Below, piece by piece: positions 23,040-36,843 of a stretch of 64,000 bases of DNA (positions are counted from its first letter, which is position 1; every line of letters begins with the position of its first letter). The DNA is from Batrachochytrium dendrobatidis JAM81 (Eukaryota; Chytridiomycota; Chytridiomycetes; Rhizophydiales). Where the stretch lies: contig NW_006281099.1 of NCBI RefSeq assembly GCF_000203795.2, positions 1,228,690-1,292,689 on the forward strand, read 5' to 3'. Below the pieces are notes generated by a model. The model searched no databases. It was given only the letters and a program-made list of their open reading frames with translations, and had not been told where the DNA came from. Position numbers and translations under genes: made by a program.

Positions 23040-24251
23040 TTACAGTAACAGATCAGCAAAATATTCATCAGATTCGTCTTTTTTGGACTTGCTTGCTTCA
23101 TCTACTTTTGCATGAGTTGGTGCATTGTAGACTCGAGTGGCCTCTTGCTTAATAAGCTCTTTTTGAGCAATTGGCTTTCCTTTCACGAAATCGGTACTTT
23201 TATCATCAATCTTTTCGTCCGCTATGCATCTATTATTTTCATCAATCTGAGATGTATCACTTTGAGAAAGGCCGTTTGTTTCATCGTTTGTCCTGGAGCA
23301 ACTGTACTTGTGATCCTGCGAAGATTTACAAACACGCTTGCTATGTTCTTTGGCAGCTTGTTTTTCTTCTTCTCTTTGCCGCTTAATCTTGCGATAGTGC
23401 AGTTTATAAGTGCAATCAGCACATAAACGAAGCTTTACCAGTGCATTTTTTTGTTCCCTGTTCTCCATGTATGCGAAATTGACTTCCCATGACTTCAAGT
23501 CTTCTTTAGATGCACATTTCAAATTCCCGCACTCAAATTGCCCTAGATATATGCATAGTTGATAAGATCAAACAGTAAGTATTTAAAAGTGTTTTTAAAC
23601 CTAAACTAAGTAGGAGAATTAAGCACCTTTTCCACAAGTCACCTCCTTTTGAGATCGCCATCGCATAGCAATCTTTCCCTCTTTGTATAAACTCATTTCA
23701 GCCAGACAGTATTCTTTAAACAGCTTATCATAGTATTTTTTGGCGATTCTTGTTTCCCAAGTTGATTCAGCATCGTCTTGATTAGATCTAAGAAACCTAT
23801 TATATGTATGTAATAAACAACAATAGATGGATATACAGGATGATGACACTGATCAGTATTAAAGTCAAGATTGCCAAGAAGCAGTGCAAATACACAACAC
23901 TGGTGTGGTGTCCACTCACTTGTGATGTTGTTTAAGAATGTCTGCTTCGGTCAGTCCCTGAATCTCTTTACCAGTGTATTCCGTTCTATTCGTGCCCAGA
24001 CTATTTTTTGGAGTTGCATAGTTTGTCATATAGTCATAAACAAGCTTTTGGTGTCGTTGGAAGGCATCGAGACCAGAATCATGCTGCTGACGAAAAACAC
24101 TGCTGATTTTAGTAGCACTAGTGACTGAATCTGATTTTCCAGAAGTGGTATCAGTGTGCAGAGGCAATGCAAAGTACGTAGACAGGTCAGATACATGTAT
24201 GCTTTCCTTCTGGTCCTGTTGGCGAGAGGCTTGCATTTTATTAAACTCCAT
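23040..24251 (-). CDS. FRA10AC1: FRA10AC1 homologue (spliceosome-associated protein)
   Basis: Exons 24251-23920, 23796-23627 and 23542-23040 give 334 aa (human protein about 315). Conserved segments are DAFQRHQKLVYDYM in exon 1, AKKYYDKLFKEYCLAE in exon 2, and LKCASKEDLKSWEVNFAY with LVKLRLCADCTYKL in exon 3. The last two hold a probable zinc-binding set of cysteines. The C-terminal tail is acidic and basic low complexity. The human protein is nuclear and found with late spliceosomes; the fungal role is inferred from that. The gene starts 102 bp from the divergent CCDC174 gene. Confidence 0.88.
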
Positions 24252-24353
24252 CAAGTCGAGCTGGATAATGAATTGAATTCAACATCAATTCTGCACGTGA
24301 TGTAATGTCAAACTTGCATTCTGCTGGCATTGGAAACTTGACCATTTGTAGCA
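24252..24353. promoter_or_regulatory. Compact bidirectional promoter, FRA10AC1/CCDC174
   Basis: Only 102 bp separate the two divergent ATG codons (24251 minus, 24354 plus). The stretch has no clear TATA box. It must hold the start sites and control elements of both genes unless one begins inside the other. Confidence 0.6.
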
Positions 24354-25770
24354 ATGGATTCGCTGAGGAATTCAGTATTGGGCCAGGCCCATAAAAAGGA
24401 GATTCGTGTCAGTGCGTCTAGTGTGATTGATCTAAAAGCAGAGCTTATTTTCAAGCAAGAACAGTATGATAGAGACAAAAAACGACTTGGAGTCCACAGC
24501 TCAACCAATTCCATCTCCACCGCTAATCTCACTCGACTAAAGGTTTAGCCATCAACTCATGTTTTGTTGAATTTGGTAATGGTCAAATTACTTTGCTGAA
24601 AGTATGGCTTTTACTGATACTTTACTGGATTGTAGAATATCCCGAAAATCGTCAAGAATAAAGGAGTGGCAGATAGAGCTCAAAAGGATGACGCACAGAT
24701 ATCTGAAGAGCATCCGACTCTAGAAGCAAGCTGGGTTGCGCTTCAGCGGAAAACTAAACTATACGAGCAGAAACAGCAGGATTTGGAACCCAACGGTATA
24801 GTTGACTTGAGACTAATCTTGATTGCGGTTGATCATACTAACACTAAACTGCAATCCTGTATACTCGAACATGTAGATGAAGAAGGCTTGGTCGACTTTT
24901 TAGTCAAGAATATCCCAGAGGTACAAACTAATTACACCAAGATTGATCATTTCAAGCTGCTTTTGTGAAACTCATTCTTTATAAAGAATGATGATATTCG
25001 TGTAGATAATCAAGATGTATCCGACCCCAAGTGGGTACAGGTTACGGATGAGTTTGGCCGTACAAGAATTGTAAGAAAAAAGGAAGCAGACCTGATGGGA
25101 TTAGGACGGTGTGTTTAAATTGCCTGTCTTGTCGAGTTGATTGCAATTATGTAGTCAAGGAAAATTCATGTGTCTTACTTGAATGATTGCTATAGATTTG
25201 TCAAGGCAAGCAGCAGCCAGAATGAATCGAGTAAATCAAATCATGCTTCTGGCGATAATCTGGATGAGCACGAGCGACAGGAATGGGAGAATGCATCCAA
25301 CACAAACATAGGTATCAAATGCATTCTTTGCTATCATACTGTTAGATTTGTGCATTTTGTGTGATCCAACCTGATTGTATGTTTTAAAATATGTAGTAAA
25401 TAAGCATTACGACACCACGCTAGAGCGACGCACAATGGGTGTTGGATTCTATCACTTGTCCCAAGACGAAACTGCACGACAAAAACAGCTTTTGGATCTT
25501 AAGAATATACGCAGTCAAACAGAAACAACTCGGCACACATCACAAGCATTGAAAGAGAAGCGCAAGAGTAGAACAGATGATCGGCGTGCATTGCTGTTGG
25601 CACGAGCTGAAAAGAGGAAACGTGGCACTGGGAATCTAGAAGCTTTTCAAGAGAGTAAAGATGGCTCTAATACAACAGATGTGCAAAGCGGTCGTGCTGA
25701 TTTGAGTAATACAGATGAATATGGAGCTGAAGATGTTGACAGCTTTCTTTGCTCTGTAATATCCAGTTAG
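24354..25770 (+). CDS. CCDC174: CCDC174 homologue
   Basis: Six exons, 24354-24542, 24636-24795, 24877-24920, 24987-25108, 25196-25311 and 25397-25770, are all GT-AG and phase consistent and give 334 aa. Family marks are SASSVIDLKAEL near the N-terminus, VADRAQKDD, DPKWVQVTDEFGRTR, ERRTMGVGFYHLS and a lysine/arginine-rich C-terminus with KEKRKSRTDDRRALLLARA. The human protein is nuclear and contacts the exon-junction complex factor EIF4A3. Exon 3 is 44 nt. It shares a promoter with FRA10AC1. Confidence 0.88.
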
Positions 25771-26074
25771 GCATATTAAGTATAATCCTCATAACAACCC
25801 AACTCTCACTATGCATATATTTATAATAAACTGAATGACCCACAATGAGGTTTGAGACCACTAGTTCCATCAATTCAATTATAACTGTTTTTCAGCACTG
25901 ATGCAATCATGAATGGTTGTACTGCTTGGTCTGATGCAACAGACCAATTAGACTTTGCCACCATCACACCATTGAAATTTGGCCAAATATCGAGACTAGT
26001 AAGCCTAAAAGATTATGGGCAAAATCAATTGTTTGATGTCATGCTAATTGGTTGCAGATTCATCATGGGATTAC
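25771..26074. other. Intergenic, no gene seen
   Basis: About 300 bp between the CCDC174 stop and the next TIR element. Short open frames exist but lack conserved residues or splice-consistent neighbours. Confidence 0.45.
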
Positions 26075-26491
26075 TACAGTCATATTCACGTAGAGTCTAA
26101 TCAAGCATTGATTCACACCAAATTTACTAAACAGAATTGTCCTTTGAACTCATTGGTTGACTGGTCTTTTGATACTTGACAATCTTTGTTCTCTTAAACT
26201 AGAGCATGAATGTAGTTTAGAATACAACAAAAATGAGTTTAAAACAGCCAAATTCGACATCTGAATTGCAGTGGATGAATCTGGTGGTTGTACAATGTAT
26301 GGCTATGTCAAGTAGAGAATGGACAGTTTTGAATTATAGTTTGTATAGAATGGTCGTTGTGTTGAATTGAAATGCCAATTTTTAGTAGAAAAAAACAAGG
26401 AATATTTAACCATTTTTTACTTGGAGGCAAAATTGAGGCCATTGTAAGATAAATACATAAAAGTGTTCCATTTTACGTGAATACGGCTGTA
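26075..26491. mobile_element. Short non-autonomous TIR element (MITE-like), full copy
   Basis: This is the best-preserved copy. The left end TACAGTCATATTCACGTAG and the right end TTTTACGTGAATACGGCTGTA form terminal inverted repeats flanked by TA, a Tc1/mariner-like target site. It is 417 bp with no coding capacity. The internal GTGGATGAATCTGGTGG-type segment is shared with the copies at 6779, 36844 and 42110. Confidence 0.8.
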
Positions 26492-26783
26492 ATAGTGTTT
26501 GGATATCGACTTGCTTTCTATAATTATATATATATTCATAGGACTGAATTTTGCCTATACTCCAGGGCTTTTTCGAGTTTTATTTATTCGATATTCCTCT
26601 CAACAGTAGCCATCCATTGTCAATTGCATTCATTTATATAAACTATCCTCAAGAAACACTACTTGCCAGCAGCAATCAGCAACTGCTCCCAGTGGACCAT
26701 TTTGAATATATTTACTTGTAGTATATCCGTCTTCTCTTCGTTTAACCCTCAGACCTATCCGGTACCTTTTCATTGACACAACA

Positions 26784-29700
26784 ATGCAACATCAACCTAC
26801 TCTGGATACTGCCATCACTGCTACATCTACGAATGCTGCATCATCAACAGACTCTTCCTCATCAATGAGAATAGGCGACTTTAGCTTTGGATCGGAGGTT
26901 GGAAGAGGCTCATTTGCTACAGTCTACAAAGCAGTGCATTTGCCTACTTCTACCACTGTAGCCATCAAGTCAGTGTCCAGAGCAAAGCTTAACCGCAAAC
27001 TCGCTGAAAACCTTGAAACTGAAATACGGATCCTACAGGGTATCCATCACCCAAATATTGTACAGCTACTAGATATTCTTGTAAGTTTCATCACTTGCCA
27101 CTCCTTGTAATTCGATGCCAGGCCATGCTGTATGCTGCTTGGAAAATAGCTTTTTTGACAGCATTTACATGGGAGCTACATCTTGTGGTAGACTGTGACC
27201 CAATATTCCATCAATTTATTTTGGCTTTATCCTTCAAAACTCTTAAAATGGGCCGGATTGGCCATTCCCTTGTAAATAAGCTAACCATAATTTATGCTTT
27301 CAAACCTATACCAGAAAACCGACACAGACATACATCTTGTTATGGAGTATTGCTCATTAGGCGACTTGTCCATCTTTATCAAGAAAAAGGGAATGGTGGG
27401 CTCGCTATCTGGCTCTTCACGTGTATCAACTGCCCACTTTAATGGCCCCTGGGGTGGACTACATGAAACCGTGATTCGACATTTTTTAGCACAGCTTGGT
27501 ATGTTTTTGATTTTGGATATATTACGTATTTTACTGCATTATTTTGTCCAAATATTATCTCGAGTAGCTCTATTGCTTTGATGATACATACTCTGAGTTG
27601 CCCCTGCCAATCGTTCAACAATTCTTTTCAGTTACACACCAACTAATACTTTTTTATGCTTGACTTGATATCCCAATTCCAGTTGCCTCGTTGGAATTTA
27701 TGCGTTCCAAAAGTTTAATTCATCGAGACCTGAAACCACAGGTATGTAGTATAGCCTTGCATGTAGTGTAAATTCGATCCTATAATACGTTTATTCTAAT
27801 CAAAAGCATATGCCTTTGCATAAATTAAAATGCCACATTCAATTTATTGAATCAATAGAATCTACTTTTATGTCCAGCAAGCCTCGGACAGCCAGATGTT
27901 AGATTAAAGCCCATACGTCCAAACATTCCTGCGGTAACTGTTCCTGCTCTTCCTACATTGAAGCTTGCAGATTTTGGATTTGCAAGAGCACTTCCTGCAC
28001 AGTCAATGGCGTCTACTTTATGTGGATCGCCTCTCTATATGGCTCCAGAAATTTTGCGTGGTGACAAATACGATGCCAAGGCTGATTTGTGGTCGCTGGG
28101 AGGAATTCTTTATGAAATGATTACAGGGCGACCTCCTTTTAATGCTCAAAACCATATTGAGCTGCTAAGAAAAATTGAGAGCCGTGGTGGATGGATCAAA
28201 TTCCCTGGCGAGGCACCAGATGAGCGCAATGTGATGAGACCTCGAGAAGTTCCTGGACAACTGCGATTGCAACCACTTAATCTTCAGCAAACACAGCGAC
28301 GACAACCATCTGCACATCAATCACAGTTTACCCAACAGCAGCCTGGGCATAGAGTTAGTCTGACTCAATTGGCTGCATCACCAATTAATCCCTCCACTCC
28401 ACTTCATGTGGGATCATTAGGCTCTAGTCCAAAGTATGCAAATTTCACAAAAGCTCGTGATTTTCCTCCTGTTCCAGACGATTTGAAAGATCTTGTTCGA
28501 CGGCTACTCAAGCGAGATCCGGTAGAACGTATGACTTTTGAAGAGCTATTTATGCATCCGTGTGTTGCTGTACTGCGCGTGGCGGAGCCTCGTATATCTA
28601 CTATTCCACTGCGTAATACAACAACAGGGTTTAATCCTGCTGCTTTTCCTAGTGGATCATCAGATAATTTATCACAAATTAGCTCATTAGCAATAGGCAT
28701 AAAACGGCTTCCCTCGAGATCTTCACAGTTGCATTTGCAATCGCACCCATCACAATCTCAAATGCAACACTACTCCCCTCCCACTGCTCTTCAGCAACTT
28801 CCATGCTCTCTACCGTCGCATATGGAAAACGCTTCAGCCGATATCAGATTTGTACAAAAACAAGGGTTACGAAAGTCTCCATCATTTCAAGCCTATAACA
28901 CTCATTCACCGGTATCACCTTCTCCATTAAATCCCATGTCTAATCCTTCGCGCGAAGATATTTCTTATAATTATGTTGCTCATCGCACTTCAGCAGATAA
29001 TATAACGACCCATTTTGGCGCTGGTGGTGGAGATATTCGCCATGGAGCAGGTATTGAAGCGAGTGCCAAGTCTGAAGTAAAAACTACTGCTAGTGCTCCA
29101 TCAGATATATCCTATATTTCTAAAGCCACCACCAGTGTACGAAAGTTGGAGCCGCCATTTGCAGAGTATGGATTGCAAATGCTTCCGCATGATACTACTC
29201 GTACCGAGTCTCGAACGCGTTTCCCTCCTGCTTTAGAGCGACAGATTTCTGCAGTCGTTGGCAAACCTACAACCCCACATACCTTGTTACATATCACTAC
29301 AGCATTACAGAATCGTCCCGAATACCAACTTGTACCTTTACTTCCTCCCACTCATCCCTCAATTGTACCCGTAGGCACATTTCCTCCTCCTCAACCGTCT
29401 TCAAAATCTTCTATAGTTCACAGTCAATCATCATTTGGCTCATCAGTGGGATCCTTTATTTTTAGCGATGACGATAGTGACGAGAAGCAAACTATACCAG
29501 CTTTAAGTCGGCACAACACAACTCCAGGCCGTATCATGACGCAGTTTCAAACAAAAGCGCAAGAAAAGTCTATTGCGACAGCCAAGGATATGCCAAAGAC
29601 GACTGGACAAGCGTCTTCGATATTAAATATTCGAAGTGGATCCATGTCTTTAGCTGCTTCCACTCATATCACATCAGAATTAGATGACCATAAAACGCCA

Positions 29701-31197
29701 ACTAGTGAATCTATGCAAGAGTCGGAAGAGTACGTTGTGGTTGAAAAGGGAGTAGTTGAAGTCAATTGGCTAGCAGATCAAGTTGCGTCTCAAGCTCAGC
29801 TCAACAAGGATGCAGCTATGTCCGATAGATTACGAAAAAGTTCTAGTTTAACTGACCTTAGTGGCAGGAATAATGGACCACAAGCGAGATTGCCGTTTGG
29901 TACTGCCAAGTCGTTCACGCCTCCGCGTAGAACAGACTCTATTGTTCCTACTGCGTCAGATTTTGTTCATAACAGACCCTACAGCGCACTGTCTCTTCGA
30001 TCTGCCTCTGTATCTGGTATTATTTCACCGATAGCCACAAATACTGCTCCTGTGAGTATGTGTGATGTCCGTATGAAACGTACCAGTAGTGATGCATCTA
30101 AACCACGTGTTCTTGGATCATTGAGATCTCTCAATCCATCACAAGAATTACCAGCACAGACAAGTTTTTCAGATGCTCATCATTCACAAAATGATGCCAA
30201 GTATAGTTCGTTGCCATATATGACTGATTTAGACACCTCCGCGCTGGATGAGCCCCAAGCATCGTTTTTTTCTACTCTAAATCTCTGTGCTTTGCGAGCA
30301 CATGCTGTAAATACACTTGCCGATGGCTATTTTGTTGAGCTGGAGAAATTTACTACTGCAAAAAGTTTGACACAGACAGGTTCCACGCCTACTTTGCCCT
30401 CTCACCAGGTCCAGGTCCAGGAAAGTATAGTACCCAGCACATTGGTAGACATGAGACCATTTGGTAGAGCTGCTGGACAATTTAATGTAGCGACACTTGC
30501 AGATGAGACGCTGACACTGTATCTGCATTGCCTTGCACAATACCAATACGCGATGGAGTTGGCAAGAAAGATGTGGGATCAAGAGCGTGAACGGCTGACA
30601 CCCACTCAATCGATGTTGATTTCTCGTTTTGGGTTTGGAATACCAAAGCCAACTGCTACACCAGGAGAAAACAATATGCTTGCTAATCTGAGTGTTGTAG
30701 TTCAGTGGATTCGTGATCGATTCAATGATTGTCTTTCCAAGGCGGATATTTCTCGGTCGCGAGTTGGTAAACATGATAATGTGGGTAAACAGCAGGGCTT
30801 TGTTGCATCCATCACGGGTGATGGGATTACAAATACAGCATTGCCTACTCGATCTTCTTTTACAACCACTACTTTAGCACCAAATATTGCAGAGAAGCTC
30901 ATTTATGACTATGCAATGCATACATCTCATCAGGCTGCAGTACAGGAGCTTCATCAAACTGGTATGGGGAGATGTGAAATGCTGTACCAGCAAGCAATTT
31001 TGTTACTCGAGTCACTCTTGCATGTGCCACCACGACCTTTGTCACCTTTACCTGGCGTGCTTGCTCACACAGATACGGACGGACATGATGGACATGGGAG
31101 TCAAAATGGAGAGGAAGAGTTGACGGACAATGATCGAATCATGATTGAAAAGTTTCTGCTTGGATTATACTCGAGACTTGATTCGTTACGGACTTGA
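26784..31197 (+). CDS. ATG1: ATG1/ULK-type serine/threonine kinase (autophagy initiation)
   Basis: ATG1 is the kinase that starts autophagosome formation together with ATG13 and ATG17-type partners. Exons 26784-27080, 27315-27498, 27683-27741 and 27859-31197 give 1292 aa with consistent phases. Kinase marks are the glycine loop [15 protein letters not shown] lysine, [12 protein letters not shown] in the hinge, catalytic HRDLKPQNLLL, DFGFA and APEIL. The typical Atg1 insertion lies between HRDLKPQN and DFGFA (about residues 185-215). A long serine/proline-rich middle region follows, then a helical C-terminal region (about residues 950-1290) where the ATG13-binding domain is expected. The ATG at 26784 directly follows a leader with no upstream ATG in frame. 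Length is greater than yeast Atg1 (897 aa), mostly from the disordered middle. Confidence 0.9.
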
Positions 31198-31388
31198 TGG
31201 TTTGGTACTGAGTTTATGACAGACTTTTAGGAATATAAATTTTTATTATTTCATATGTTTATACGAGTTTTATGAATCCAAATGGTGTAGATTTAGTCAA
31301 ACCAGATTGAATTGCAGCGAATATGTTGTAAAATGAACGATTTTGAGCAAAACTCGAGTTTTATCAAACTTGACCAGACAATTTCAGT

Positions 31389-34300
31389 ATGGATTTAGAG
31401 CGGGACCAGAAGCTCAAGATGGCTCGTCAAAAGGTAGTTTCTACTGCATTACATTTACCACACACTTGCATTAACTCTTGAATGTATTGCTCATGAATCA
31501 GCTATCCAAGTTTCAAAAGAAAAAGGCCGAGTCTGAAACTCCTGCCAGCAACGATGTGCCAGTGGTGCGTGATCTAACTTGCTATTCGTATACGTTGTAT
31601 TAAGCCTGTATACTGATTGCTTTTGATTTATATGTACGTTGATACTTGGTATCAACCCATTCAAACTCTTGCGATTTCTCTGCTTTGAGCAGCCAGCAGA
31701 AGTGCAGCATGCATTCAACTACTTTGCTTCAGATCAACCACATCCTCCTGTCGAGTCTTCTGCTGATGAATCTACTACAGCTTCAATTGCAGCTACTATT
31801 GCAGCTACATTCTCGTCGTTTACTAACCCACTTCGTTTACTGGCCGACCAGTCACAAATGCAGACCAGCACGAATCATAGCATGACTGCAGATCCTCATT
31901 CTGAATTCAATGATAGAATGCAGCCTATTGATAGTCTTGAGATGGAAACTGTAAGTCTGTCCAACGAGTCTGGGAATCATATTCCGCTGTCATCAACTGG
32001 GTTCACTCAGCCTTCTTTCCAATTCGATTACTCGAAATCCAAGAAACGCAGCAAGTATGCTGCTGTTGGGATTGCTGGATTTGGAATGTCGGATACGAAA
32101 CTGCCACCAACTGCTGATCACAGTGGACATTCGAATGCACATATTATGCCTCCTATTGTTCCACCAGTGCCAAATACCGCCACGCATCCATCAATTCCGT
32201 CACATCATCAGCCATATCCACAACCATATCAAGAACATGAACAATACGCAACCATCCAACCTGCTGCTTACCCTGTTCATGAAGATGTTACAAGCCATTT
32301 TCAAACAGATCCTTCTTGGACACATTATGATTCAACCTCGAAATCATCCATATCTACTGCTGCTGTACATACATTTCCCACTGAATATGCACCAGTTTCT
32401 TCATCAAATTCTGTAGCACCTGCAGCTCAGCCATCACCCACGGTTGGTATAGAAACGTATTTTAAAACAAACATAGCAGTAGGCAATATAAATGAAATCA
32501 GCAGTAATAGCTTTCATTTTCAATCAATTCCTGGAGTGGACGCGACTGTAATTCGTAACTCTTCTCCATCACATCGATCCGACAGTCCTATTCCATTTTT
32601 GTTTCCTACTGAGCCTGGTGTAGATCCCTTTGCATCTATTCCAGGAAATATTCATGATACACATATCGACGAAGCCTTTGCAGTGCATACTAATGCATCC
32701 CCTGTCCAAGGGTTTTACCCACACAATCCGCCATTAGCTGAGAATGATCGTTTTGATACTAATCGAGGATTTTCAGTCTCTCCATCAATGAAACCAGTCA
32801 ACAGTAGACATTCACCAGCCGATTCAACTTTCAAATCTGCATACCCTCCTGTTGCAACCCTTCCTGTTCAGTCTTTTCCAGAGACTCATACAGGTTTCAA
32901 TGAAATCTCTGAACATCAGTTTGACGCAATTAATGCACCAAGCATTCAATATTCAGAATCTCACTCCATAGCTAGTGAGAGATATCATCCAGGTACCGTT
33001 GAAAACCTGCAGGTCACGCTGGATGCCGTTACAAAAGAAAACATTGGTCTTCATGAATCTCAACAAGAGCTAATTGATAAGCACATAGAGGCAGAGGATA
33101 GAATTGTTCATTTGAAACAAACAAATCTAGAGCTTGAAGAGCGTATGAAACTTTCAAATCGTATATCTCCAAAACACGAAAACCTAAGCGCGCTTACTCC
33201 TATGCATCTCCAAAGTGATGTCAGTAATTTAAACAATGATCAAGAAAATGCATCAACTGACGCATATCAAAAACAATTTAGCCAAATGGAGTCCGATTTG
33301 GCACTTGAGCGACAAGACCTTGAACAGAAATGGGCTCAACTTGAACATGATCGACACGAGTTTGATTCATGGTCGTCACAACATTGTCAATTGATCAAAG
33401 ATGATCAAGCCAAAGCAGAACTTCGTTTTCAACAGGTGCTTGATCGTGAGAACGAGGTATCTGGCATGGCTGATGAGTACCAGCGTAAAATGAACGAGAT
33501 GGAAGAGGTGGTACGTATGCGTACGGCTCAAGCTATAGAGCAGGCTCGAGAGTTACAAATGCAATCAGAAACAATGCTAACTGGAACGGAAAAGGGTTGC
33601 GACACTATTGGAGCTGATCATATTGCATTAGCCAATGCTAAAACGCCAGATATGTCACTTTTACCAACATCGGAGTCGGATCAAACAATTGCACAGCATT
33701 ATAAACATGTCGAGGCTGAGCGCGAAAAAGTAGAAATTCTTGTAGAGCAACTTGCACAAGATCGTAAAGCACTTGAAGCTGAAAGAGAGTTGCTTCATCA
33801 ACGGGAAGAAGCATTAGGAAACTCGACAGAGCTGCAACAAATTCTTGAGCAAGAGTCGGCGTATTTGCAAGATTTGCGTAGTAGCATCGAAGCAGATCGA
33901 TCTAATATGCGTGATTTAGAACGACGAACTCAAGAGCAGATTGCGGAATACAAAAACAAATATTCCGTTTTGGAAAGAGAAGAGGCCATTGTAAAAGAGT
34001 TGAAAGATCGTGCCAATGCTGATCTGGCTGGTGTTGAACATGAAAGGCAGACTCTGCAAGCTGTAATAAAGAAAAATGCAGAAACCGAAGCTGATTTGCG
34101 TAAGAGAGAAGAGCGCCTTGCTGATCAGTGGAAACAGCTGGAAGCTCGTGAGCGTGAAGCACAGTATAATTTGCAGGTGCACCAGCAGACTATTCAAGAG
34201 CAGTCACTTGCTATTGAGCAAGAAAAAAAACGTTTAGCCACTTTGGAAGCATCACTTCATGCCACTATTGAAAGCAAACATGGATCTCAAATTACAGAAA

Positions 34301-36422
34301 TGCGTAACCATATTGATCAGGAACGCAAGCAGCTTCAAGCTGAGCAACATGCGTTTAGCATGGATCGTCATGCTGCTCAAGAACGCGATCATGCTGAAAA
34401 GTCTCGATTAGAGGCTGATCGATCTTTTCTTGCTGAACAGCTGTCCAAAATGGAATCAGAGAGATCTGAACTGCAGGCAAAGCTAATTGCAGCGGCTGAA
34501 AAGGAAGAGTCTATGGCACAACTCGAGGCTAAGATCAAGCAAGAAAAGACTGAAAAAGCTGCACAATTTGCACAGAAATTGGCTGATCATGCCAAGTCGG
34601 TTGAAGAATTTAAAGCTATGCAAGCCAAAACTGTTTCCACTCAACTTGCTGAACACACCACTAGCAAAGAATCACTTTCTGCAATTGAAAAACAAAAACG
34701 CGAGCTTGATCAGGACCGTATTGATTTGGATGACAAAAAAAAAGACTTGGATGAATTGATGACTAGTATCCAAACTCAGTCCAACCAACTTGCGCAAGAA
34801 AAGGCAGATTTTGAAAAAGAGAAATCCGATTTCGATATTGCACGCAAGCAGGCGACGAGTGATTTTCATTATGACGAACATGCTAATAATAGCAATCGTG
34901 AAACCTATGAATCTATTGCTGCGCAATTGAAGGCTGCTCTAGACAAAAATCAGCACTTGGAGCGACTTTTGATGGAGCAGAATGAATCCCTTATTGGAAA
35001 CAGAATGAGCTCCAATCCTCGCGAGCCTAATACTCGTCGTCCATCCCTTTCAGTTTCAATTTCCTCTCAAGTTGATGAGCGAGTCAATTTCCTTGAAAAC
35101 AAAGTTAATTGTGTGATGGAGGCTGAGGAGGATATGCGCATGCTGCTTCAACAGAATATGGAAATCATGGATAAACTTCGTCGTCAAATGAACCCTAATG
35201 ATGCTGGCAGTATGAATCTATCTACTTCGATTCCCTCAATGGCTGAACGATTGAGTCGCACTGATTTGCGCTCTGCTTATAGCGGTGTGATGGAGCCTGT
35301 ATACGATGCAAACGTTTTGGAACCACACAATTCTCAAGGAATTCTTCAAGCTGTTGCGGACTATACCAGGCAAGTTGATTATACGAATGATACTAGATTC
35401 TTAAACCTTGCTAACTTTTTTTATTTCTGTGGTTCGTCCAATAACTGATCATTAGAACAAATTTGGATGGAAATCGCACACAGGCGACATCTCAGCAACG
35501 CGACGAAGCATCATTTGGCTCTAATAATAGCACAGCTTCACAGCGACACCTTGCACCATCAGATGCATCCAGATACATGCAACTGGGTGAAACCAGTAGG
35601 TCCTCCATGACTAAATCGGCTCAACGCGAACCAGGAATGATTAGTCGTCAAACATCATATGATAGTATTTCACAGCGATATCAGAGTCAAAACTATCGCC
35701 GATTAGAACCACAGCGACCTTCTTCGTATGCTAGCAACTATGCTGGTCGTTCGCAAGCCAGAACTGGTCTGGATGATATGGGTGTGCGGAATGCTACGCA
35801 AAAATACAGGGCTGGTAGTGGCTATCGCGGCGGAGTTGACAGGTATGATGAGTACCGATCTGGACCTGGATCTGTTGCCGGAGGATCTGTTTCTGGATCA
35901 GTATCTGGCAGTGGCCAATACACCAATGGGTTAGCATCACTTCGACTGGCAACAGGAACTCCAAGTGAAATCGGAAGTCAGACAGACTCTGTGGTATACA
36001 AGGGCGATAATCAGTTGGACAGTGATCGCATTAGCAAAACACCATCTTATCATAAACCTTTCACCACTACACCACACCAATCGCAGGTGTCCATGTCAAA
36101 ATCTCACAATGGCAATGCCATTACTAACCAGCAGCAGCCTTCTACTGGACAAGTCAAAGGACTAGGCACTTACTTTTCTTCCACCGATCTGGAAGGATTC
36201 AGTGATGCTACTCGCCGTATTCTGTTACAGGGAGCAATAGGCACCAATTCCACTGCTACCAACCAGACACATACTTCTTCCACAGCTGCTGGTGGTATTC
36301 CTAGCAGTTCAGAACGCAAGACCTCAAGCGAGGATATCAGACAACAGGTTCGCCGCAGACTACAAGAACGAGATGCAGCCAAAGCCGCATCTGCAGGCTC
36401 TGCAGCCATGCGTCCTTGGTAG
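31389..36422 (+). CDS. Large coiled-coil protein, family not recognised
   Basis: Exons 31389-31433, 31502-31564, 31693-35369 and 35456-36422 give 1583 aa. The third intron (35370-35455) begins with GCAAGT, a GC-AG intron supported by phase and by the open frame on both sides. The N-terminus (MARQK-LSKFQKKK across exons 1-2) is basic and resembles the start of golgin-type proteins, but that is too short to assign. A disordered Pro/Ser/His-rich region runs to about residue 450. Long heptad-rich coiled coils (Glu/Gln/Arg/Leu-rich, about 460-1140) follow, then a basic, Ser/Gly-rich tail ending RRRLQERDAAKAAS. A scaffold or tether at Golgi, centrosome or basal body would fit; none is demonstrated. 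Confidence 0.75.
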
Positions 36423-36843
36423 AATGGACCCAGTAATAATACCTGCGTATTCCCAACTCTATTAAACCATCTTGTTTGAAATAAAATTTTATTTTTAAAA
36501 CTTATTCAACCCAAGAAATGCAGACAGAATACAATACCATTGAAAAAACCAATCAAATCGAACTCAAAAGAAAAAGCCTCAGATTGGATATGTACTACTT
36601 ATTGTACAAGGTGGTGGGGGCAAGTACAAATCTCGCTCAAGTCACACAGTTCAACCGTAAAGGCGAACGGGACTTTGATTAAGGTCACTCCACTCATCAT
36701 CAGCTTTTAAAATTGGTTGGATAAGGAAAACAAATACTGAAAATACACCAAATTTATATTAATTTCAAACAAAATTCCTGAGGGTTATTTTGAAATCTAT
36801 TGGAAAATAAGCATCTGTAGAATTCTAAATATCGAGATATTCA
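36423..36843. other. Intergenic, no gene seen
   Basis: About 420 bp downstream of the coiled-coil gene, with AATAAAATTTT-type 3' signals near 36480. No conserved frame or repeat was recognised before the next element. Confidence 0.45.
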
